Positions 1 through 4,280 of a stretch of 7,268 nt of DNA are shown here, in pieces. Source of the DNA: Desulfovibrionaceae bacterium. GTDB lineage: Bacteria; Desulfobacterota; Desulfovibrionia; Desulfovibrionales; Desulfovibrionaceae. The DNA is taken from NCBI GenBank assembly GCA_009783115.1, contig WRHT01000071.1:1-7268 (forward strand). The letters are read 5' to 3'. The position numbers and the translations under genes were made by a program. The notes under the pieces are model-generated. The model worked only from the letters and a program-made list of their open reading frames with translations, did not search any database and was not told the DNA's origin. Numbering within the stretch: the first letter of the stretch is position 1; each line of letters begins with the position of its first letter.

Positions 1-435
1 GGAGCCTGGTTGCTGGACCAAGGCATGGATTTGAATATTGTGGCCGATTTGGTCACCCACTCCTTGACCAGCCAGCATGTTCACATACTGAACCGTATGC
101 TGGAAAATGCCGTAACCCATGAAATACACGGTATTAGTATTGTGCTGACCGAAATTTTGCTGGAAGAATATGTGCAGGATTTCGCCATGCTGACGCGCCA
201 GTTGATGAACATGGAAAATGCCCAGGTAGTGCTGGCCTTAGGACAGATGGGCGACCGGGTGCAATTGGTGGCCCGCAGCCGGGTGCCGGATCAAATCAAC
301 GTGGGACGGATCTGCTCCGTCCTGGGCGGGGGAGGACATGCCTACGCCGCGGCTGCGGCAATCAAAGACAAAACCACCACGGAAATCAAGGATACTTTGC
401 TGAGGATGGTTTTCTCCACCATTGACGCGATATAA
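1..435 (+). CDS. DHH/DHHA1 phosphoesterase segment of a CBS/tRNA nucleotidyltransferase-type protein (5' end outside window, ends at probable frameshift)
   Basis: The frame is open from base 1, so the start codon lies upstream; 144 residues are visible before TAA at 433-435. The segment matches the end of a DHH module and its DHHA1 domain. It has the DLNIVADLV helix, the EEYVQDFAMLTRQLMNMEN stretch, the LVARSR strand and the diagnostic GGGGHAYAAAA glycine/His motif (bases 328-357). DHH/DHHA1 proteins are phosphoesterases, many of them nanoRNases; here the module normally forms the N-terminal part of a long RNA-modifying protein whose CBS and nucleotidyltransferase domains follow. Those domains lie directly downstream in another frame, starting two bases after this stop. 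The ending STIDAI is where family members continue into the linker before the first CBS domain, so the stop looks secondary. The DHH motif and other metal ligands lie upstream of the window and cannot be checked. Family assignment is solid; whether this is an independent protein or half of a broken gene is open. Confidence 0.85.
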   Translation, partial: GAWLLDQGMDLNIVADLVTHSLTSQHVHILNRMLENAVTHEIHGISIVLTEILLEEYVQDFAMLTRQLMNMENAQVVLALGQMGDRVQLVARSRVPDQINVGRICSVLGGGGHAYAAAAAIKDKTTTEIKDTLLRMVFSTIDAI

Positions 436-440
436 ACGTG
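430..440 (+). other. Probable frameshift site joining the DHHA1 and CBS-nucleotidyltransferase frames
   Basis: The upstream frame reads GCG ATA TAA and stops. The downstream frame is open from 426 and carries INVGAKMTAP across the junction. Removing one TA from the short ATATA run gives GCG ATA AAC GTG GGC GCC AAA ATG, an uninterrupted fusion; adding one base also works. The only window for a switch is 423-435, because the downstream frame has a TGA at 423-425. No X_XXY_YYZ slippery heptamer lies in it, which argues against programmed -1 frameshifting. There is also no purine-rich ribosome binding site ahead of GTG 438 or ATG 450. This could be a real mutation, a sequencing error, or termination-reinitiation over two bases. 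Confidence 0.6.
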
Positions 441-2207
441 GGCGCCAAAATGACCGCTCCGGCCAAGGTGGTGCGGGAAAATGACTCCCTGGCCTCGGCC
501 GAGGCCATGATGCTGCGCTACGGCCTCAAAGCCGCCCCGGTGGTGGGAGCGGAGGGCATGTACTGCCTGGGGTTGCTGGATTATCAAACCGCGGCCAGGG
601 CGGTCAGCCACAAGCTTGGTCCCCAGAAAGTGGCTGATTATATGTATTACGGCGCTAAGACCCTGACCCCGTCTTCCAGCCTTTATCCGGCCATAAATAT
701 CATTCTGAGCCAACGCCAGCGCATGGTGCCGGTGGTGGATGACGATGGATGTGTGCTGGGTGTGCTCACCAGGACGGATATTATGCGTCTGTTGATAGAT
801 GAATCCATACATCTGGCTGTCGACGGCTCCCCTTCCGCCCGTAAGGAACGTAACTTGCGCAACCAGATGAAGGAAAAACTGCCTCAGGATTATTTTGACT
901 TTCTGTCCAGGGTGGGGAGGTTGGCGGATCGCCTGAAAACTCCAGTATATATTGTGGGTGGTTTTGTCAGGGATCTGCTTCTGGATCGGGTCAACCTGGA
1001 TATGGACTTGACCGTGGAAGGGGACGGCATGGCTTTTGGGAGAAGCCTGGCGGAAGAACTGCGCGGCAGCATGCGGGAGCATAAAAAATTTCAGACCGTG
1101 ATGGTTTTATATAATGACGATGAGGGGCGGAAACGGCACATTGACGTGGCTACCGCTCGCCTGGAATATTATGAACATCCAGGCGCCCTTCCCACGGTTG
1201 AGCTTTCTTCCATAAAAATGGACCTGTCCAGGCGTGATTTTACCATAAACGCCCTGGCCATCCGTTTGAATTCAAATTATTTCGGCGATCTGGTGGATCC
1301 CTTTGGGGCTCAACGGGATATGAAAGAAAAAAGCATCCGGGTGCTTCACTCCCTGAGTTTCGTGGAAGATCCCACCAGGGTGCTGCGGGCCGTGCGTTTT
1401 GAGAAACGTTTCGGTTTCAGGATGGATCAGCAGTCGGAAAAACTGATTAAAAGCTGCTTGCAACTGGGTTTTCTGCGCAATCTTTCCGGCAGCCGCCTGT
1501 TTAACGAACTTAAACATATCTTTAATGAAAAAAATCCTTTGCCTTGCCTGGAACGCATGGACAGCATGGGCGTGCTGGCGGAGGTACATCCTTTGTTAAA
1601 GCTCAACCCGGCAAAGGTGGAACTCTTATCCGCCACCGGAGAGGTGCTTTTCTGGTACAGGCTGCTGTACCTTAATGAAGAGCCGGAAAATTGGGTTGTT
1701 TACCTGCTGGGACTCTGCCCCAACGCCAAGTATCCGGAAATGTCCGATATTTTGGCCCGTTTCAATTTTTCGGAAAAAGCCCGTAGCGATTTTCTGCAAT
1801 TACGTGAGGCTACCCGCAAGGTTGGCAAAGAGCTGGCTCAATGGCAAAAAAATACTGAAAGGAATATACGCGACCTATACACTATTCTCGTGGATTTGCC
1901 GCTGGAAGGCATTTTGCATATCATGGCTGAGAGCAGTTATCAGGATATAAAAAAAGAATTATCCTTTTTTCTTTCCCGATTGAGAAACATGCGCCTGGAA
2001 GTTACCGGGCAGGATATGCTTGACTTGGGAGCGGAGAGCGGCCCCGGCATAGGTCTGGTTTTGCGGATGATCCGGGAAGCCAGGGCCGGGGGCGAGGCCG
2101 AGAGCCGTGAAGAGCAGTTGGCGCTGGGCAAGTTGCTCTTGGAACGCCATCAGTTGATTTGCGCGGAGCAGCAAGCCATTGAAGAAACTGTTGCCGGCCG
2201 TACCTGA
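438..2207 (+). CDS. CBS-domain tRNA nucleotidyltransferase / poly(A) polymerase family protein (possible A-adding enzyme)
   Basis: This is a class II nucleotidyltransferase that adds nucleotides, probably AMP, to RNA 3' ends such as the tRNA CCA tail; it is cytoplasmic. Counting from GTG 438, two CBS domains occupy about residues 5-55 and 64-120 (LKAAPVV, RMVPVV, VLTRTDI). The catalytic head follows: GGFVRD at 174-179, the metal-binding pair D188-x-D190, RRDFTIN at 265-271, and EDPTRVLRAVRF from 310, the EDxxR nucleotide-template motif. The rest is the helical RNA-binding body. With the DHH segment upstream the architecture is DHH-DHHA1-CBS-CBS-PolyA_pol, as in the Aquifex A-adding enzyme; some deltaproteobacteria such as Geobacter use separate CC- and A-adding enzymes. 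Which nucleotide is added cannot be read from the sequence. The start is uncertain: GTG 438 and ATG 450 both lack a ribosome binding site, and the natural protein probably begins far upstream. All catalytic motifs are intact, so a standalone product could still act on RNA. Confidence 0.85.
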   Translation: MGAKMTAPAKVVRENDSLASAEAMMLRYGLKAAPVVGAEGMYCLGLLDYQTAARAVSHKLGPQKVADYMYYGAKTLTPSSSLYPAINIILSQRQRMVPVVDDDGCVLGVLTRTDIMRLLIDESIHLAVDGSPSARKERNLRNQMKEKLPQDYFDFLSRVGRLADRLKTPVYIVGGFVRDLLLDRVNLDMDLTVEGDGMAFGRSLAEELRGSMREHKKFQTVMVLYNDDEGRKRHIDVATARLEYYEHPGALPTVELSSIKMDLSRRDFTINALAIRLNSNYFGDLVDPFGAQRDMKEKSIRVLHSLSFVEDPTRVLRAVRFEKRFGFRMDQQSEKLIKSCLQLGFLRNLSGSRLFNELKHIFNEKNPLPCLERMDSMGVLAEVHPLLKLNPAKVELLSATGEVLFWYRLLYLNEEPENWVVYLLGLCPNAKYPEMSDILARFNFSEKARSDFLQLREATRKVGKELAQWQKNTERNIRDLYTILVDLPLEGILHIMAESSYQDIKKELSFFLSRLRNMRLEVTGQDMLDLGAESGPGIGLVLRMIREARAGGEAESREEQLALGKLLLERHQLICAEQQAIEETVAGRT

Positions 2208-2295
2208 AACAGGATTCTCCGAACTTGTCATTCGGGCGTTTCCATGTCAAAAATATAAATATGGTCGGCTCCGGAGCATCTGAGGCAATTATCCG
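2208..2295 (+). promoter_or_regulatory. Intergenic gap with a weak candidate promoter for the HIT-lapA-lapB-mutS run
   Basis: This is the only sizeable non-coding gap in the window. An AT-rich stretch at 2249-2262 contains TATAAA (2254-2259), a fair -10 box. TTGTCA at 2225-2230 resembles a -35 box but sits 23 bases away, longer than the usual 16-18. A perfect 10-base palindrome, GCTCCGGAGC (2268-2277), follows and could be a small operator or simply part of the leader. No G+C-rich hairpin with a T tract is present, so I see no intrinsic terminator for the upstream gene and read-through is possible. No small gene or RNA is apparent. A promoter is suggested mostly by position. Confidence 0.3.
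2282..2285 (+). promoter_or_regulatory. Ribosome binding site of the HIT gene
   Basis: GAGG lies 10 bases before ATG 2296. It is short and spaced slightly wide, but it is the only purine-rich element there. It supports the ATG start, which also gives the conserved N-terminus MKNLWAPWR expected of this family. Confidence 0.45.
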
Positions 2296-2772
2296 ATGAA
2301 AAATTTATGGGCGCCTTGGCGGGTTGACTATATCCTGAGCCCCAAAGCCGGAGAATGTGTGTTTTGCCTGGGAAGCCCGGCGGAAGACGAGGAAAGGCAA
2401 GTGCTCTACCGCGGGGACGAATGTTTTGTAATCATGAATAAATATCCGTACAGCAACGGGCATCTTATGGTTGCCCCCTACGATCATGTCGGCGAGCTGG
2501 CGGATTTGCGGGAAAAGACGCTTACGGAACTGATCCTGCTGGTCAGACGTTCGTCCTCTGTCCTGAAAAAGCATTTCCTGTCTCAAGGCATGAACATTGG
2601 TATGAATATCGGAGAAGCCGCCGGGGCGGGAGTAAGTGACCACCTGCACTGCCACCTGGTGCCGCGTTGGATCGGAGATTCCAATTTCATGGCGGTTCTT
2701 GCGGATGTTCGCGCCATATCCCAGCACCTGCGCGAAACCTATCTGGCCTTGCATCCATACTTCAAGGAGTGA
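2296..2772 (+). CDS. HIT-family (histidine triad) nucleotide hydrolase/phosphorylase-like protein
   Basis: This 158-residue cytoplasmic protein belongs to the HIT superfamily, Fhit / Ap4A-hydrolase-like branch, whose members cleave dinucleoside polyphosphates or nucleotidyl conjugates through a nucleotidyl-histidine intermediate. The histidine triad is complete: H116-x-H118-x-H120 in DHLHCHLVP, with H118 the expected nucleophile. A CVFC pair at 21-24, after MKNLWAPWR, fits the zinc-binding N-terminus of this branch. NKYPYSNGHLMVAPYDH (48-64) and the C-terminal RWIGDSNFM and LADV segments are family hallmarks, and the length is typical. The exact substrate cannot be told. The gene opens the tight run that leads to mutS: lapA starts four bases after its stop, and the lapA ribosome binding site lies inside its last codons. 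Nothing looks truncated or foreign. The family call is very safe; the physiological role is unknown. Confidence 0.93.
   Translation: MKNLWAPWRVDYILSPKAGECVFCLGSPAEDEERQVLYRGDECFVIMNKYPYSNGHLMVAPYDHVGELADLREKTLTELILLVRRSSSVLKKHFLSQGMNIGMNIGEAAGAGVSDHLHCHLVPRWIGDSNFMAVLADVRAISQHLRETYLALHPYFKE
2764..2769 (+). promoter_or_regulatory. Strong ribosome binding site of the lapA-like gene
   Basis: AAGGAG sits seven bases before ATG 2777, inside the last codons of the HIT gene. It is the best Shine-Dalgarno sequence in the window. It fixes the lapA-like start at 2777 rather than at ATG codons further upstream in the same frame, which would overlap the HIT gene widely. Confidence 0.8.
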
Positions 2773-2776
2773 GTCT

Positions 2777-3139
2777 ATGCGTTTTATTAAATTTTTTCTG
2801 CAATTGTTGATTTTTATGATCGTCCTGCTTTTTTTTGTCGAAAACAGCGTGATCCTGTCCCAGACAATCCAATTCCAAATGGACCTGTTTATTCCGGATT
2901 ATATCTGGCTACTGCCTCCCCTGCCTTTGTACGGTATCGTGCTGATTGTTTTTGCCATGGGGGTTATGGCCGCGGTATTCCATTTCACTTGGGGACGCTG
3001 GTGTTCAGCCATAGCCTTGCGTGAAGCCCGCGCCACCATCCGTACCCTGGAAAAAGAAATCGCCGCCCATCGCCAGCTGGCCTTGAAAACAGAAGAACTG
3101 ACCGGAGAAAGAAATCAGGTCCAGACCGATTCGGAGTAA
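2777..3139 (+). CDS. lapA: LapA-domain inner membrane protein
   Basis: This 120-residue membrane protein has the plan of LapA (YciS, formerly DUF1049). Its first membrane helix is at about 3-21, followed by a short loop with the family-like VENSVILSQTIQFQ stretch. A second helix lies at about 47-70, then a charged cytoplasmic tail at about 75-115 (ALREARATIRTLEKEI) that should form a coiled coil. In Escherichia coli LapA works with LapB at the inner membrane in controlling LpxC, the committed enzyme of lipid A synthesis, through FtsH. The gene immediately downstream is LapB-like, as in E. coli, which strongly supports the call. The loop between the helices is proline-rich (LLPPLPLYG). The codons for LLFF contain a T8 run at 2829-2836. 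The gene symbol is by domain layout and synteny, not proven orthology. Confidence 0.82.
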   Translation: MRFIKFFLQLLIFMIVLLFFVENSVILSQTIQFQMDLFIPDYIWLLPPLPLYGIVLIVFAMGVMAAVFHFTWGRWCSAIALREARATIRTLEKEIAAHRQLALKTEELTGERNQVQTDSE

Positions 3140-3147
3140 ATTCGTTC

Positions 3148-4269
3148 ATGTCTGTCTGGCAACGATTCAAAAAATACCTGCGCTCTGAAGATAAAAGGCT
3201 TGTCGCCTACCCGTCTGGAGTGACTCCCAGGGAAAAAGACACCCTGACCGCCATCCGCGAACTGTCCAGGGCGGTGATGAGCAGCCCTGATACTGTGGAA
3301 ATTTATATGGCCTTGGGCAACCTTTACCGCGCCCGCGGAGATGTGGAACGGGCCGTGCAGATTCGCGAAAGCCTGTTGATCCGTCAGGAACTTTCCACCC
3401 ATTTCAAGGGGCAAATCCAATTCGAACTGGGCCAGGATTACCGCCGGGCCGGGCTATTGGACCGCGCGCTTGCGGCTTATCTGGAAGCGCAACGCTTGGG
3501 GGTTGCCGCCAGGCTGATCCACAATGAACTTGCGGCCCTTTATGCCGGGGCCGGCGAATGGGAAAAGGCCTGCGAATTTTTTTCGGCCATGGGGCACAAA
3601 GTGGCGGAAGCGCATTTCATGGTCCGGCAGGGGATGGATATTCTGTCCAAGGATCGTCGTGACGTTAAAAAAGCTGTAAAAATTTTTGAAAAGGCCATCA
3701 AGGTTTATCCTGCTTCCATTGAAGCCTGGTATGCCTTATTGGCCGAACAAATGCGGGCTGAAAAATGGCCGTCGGCTGCTAAAACCCTGGGCATGGCCCT
3801 GGAACGCATTCCGGCGGAAAAAAGCTTTATGGTGTTTGAGGAAATATTGCACTACAAGGCCGAAAACCTGGAACAAGGACAGGAGCAGGACGCCTTTCAT
3901 TCACGGATGACCGATACCTTTGTTCCGGTACTCAGTCGCAGGCCGCCGGAGCTTTTTCCGAATTTTTACGGGGCCGTGCTCCTCAAGCGTAGCGGATGTC
4001 TGGAAGAAGCCGAACAATGGCTGGATAAAGCCCTGGTTATGCAGCCTGACTTCTGGCATGGACGTCTGTTGCATCTAACATTGCTGCGCCAGAAAGAGGC
4101 TCCTCCTCCTCTTTTGGAGGCGGATCTGGATTTCTTCCTCGCCCAGTCCGGCCAAGTCAAATATTTTGTTTGTTCAGCCTGCGGGTTGAACCGTGAACAG
4201 CTTTTTTACTGTTGCCAACGTTGCAACAGTTGGCACTCCGCCATCTATAAATTCACCATCTACGATTGA
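3148..4269 (+). CDS. lapB: LapB/YciM-like TPR protein with C-terminal rubredoxin-like zinc ribbon, lacking an N-terminal membrane helix
   Basis: This 373-residue helical-repeat protein is close in length to E. coli LapB (389), an adaptor that presents LpxC to the FtsH protease and helps coordinate lipopolysaccharide assembly. TPR-type repeats begin at about 50 (VEIYMALGNLYRARGDVERA) and continue at about 87-114, 120-147, 155-188 and 273-300. The pattern closely recalls the first LapB repeats (LGNLxRxRGxVxRA). The C-terminus carries four zinc-ligand cysteines, C342-x2-C345-G and C356-x2-C359, followed by NSW, matching the LapB rubredoxin-like domain; C355 is an extra cysteine. The notable difference is the N-terminus: LapB normally begins with a membrane helix, but here residues 1-30 are charged (MSVWQRFKKYLRSEDKR) with no hydrophobic span. 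The protein may depend on LapA, encoded eight bases upstream, for membrane recruitment. A GGAG at 3133-3136 lies 11 bases before the ATG. FtsH and LpxC partnership is inferred from the family. Confidence 0.82.
   Translation: MSVWQRFKKYLRSEDKRLVAYPSGVTPREKDTLTAIRELSRAVMSSPDTVEIYMALGNLYRARGDVERAVQIRESLLIRQELSTHFKGQIQFELGQDYRRAGLLDRALAAYLEAQRLGVAARLIHNELAALYAGAGEWEKACEFFSAMGHKVAEAHFMVRQGMDILSKDRRDVKKAVKIFEKAIKVYPASIEAWYALLAEQMRAEKWPSAAKTLGMALERIPAEKSFMVFEEILHYKAENLEQGQEQDAFHSRMTDTFVPVLSRRPPELFPNFYGAVLLKRSGCLEEAEQWLDKALVMQPDFWHGRLLHLTLLRQKEAPPPLLEADLDFFLAQSGQVKYFVCSACGLNREQLFYCCQRCNSWHSAIYKFTIYD
4213..4235 (+). repeat. Inverted repeat in the zinc-ribbon codons of the lapB-like gene, upstream of mutS
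   Basis: TGCCAAC (4213-4219) pairs perfectly with GTTGGCA (4229-4235) around a nine-base loop that itself holds the palindrome GTTGCAAC. It lies about 45 bases before the mutS ATG. No T tract follows, so it is not an intrinsic terminator. It overlaps codons for the conserved cysteines and may be a by-product of coding. Confidence 0.4.
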
Positions 4270-4280
4270 ATTTGATATCC

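Noticed and set aside
423..435. Programmed -1 frameshift between the DHHA1 and CBS frames
   Set aside because: The switch must occur within these codons and none forms a slippery heptamer; mutation, error or reinitiation is more likely.
342..1082. A 246-codon open frame on the - strand across the DHHA1/CBS region
   Set aside because: It lies opposite coding sequence with clear domain motifs, is rich in His and Gln as antisense shadows of such genes often are, and has no recognisable domain.
2636..2776. Extending the lapA-like gene upstream to ATG 2636
   Set aside because: This would overlap the HIT gene by more than 130 bases and add residues unlike a LapA N-terminus; AAGGAG before ATG 2777 fixes the start.
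4105..4127. CTCCTCCTCC run with a following GGAGG that could form a hairpin
   Set aside because: It encodes a short proline/leucine stretch in the LapB-like protein, the stem is about five pairs, and no T tract suitable for a terminator follows.
4266..4280. TTG 4266 as the mutS start
   Set aside because: It adds five residues with no ribosome binding site; ATG 4281 is the more usual codon and gives a normal-length N-terminus.
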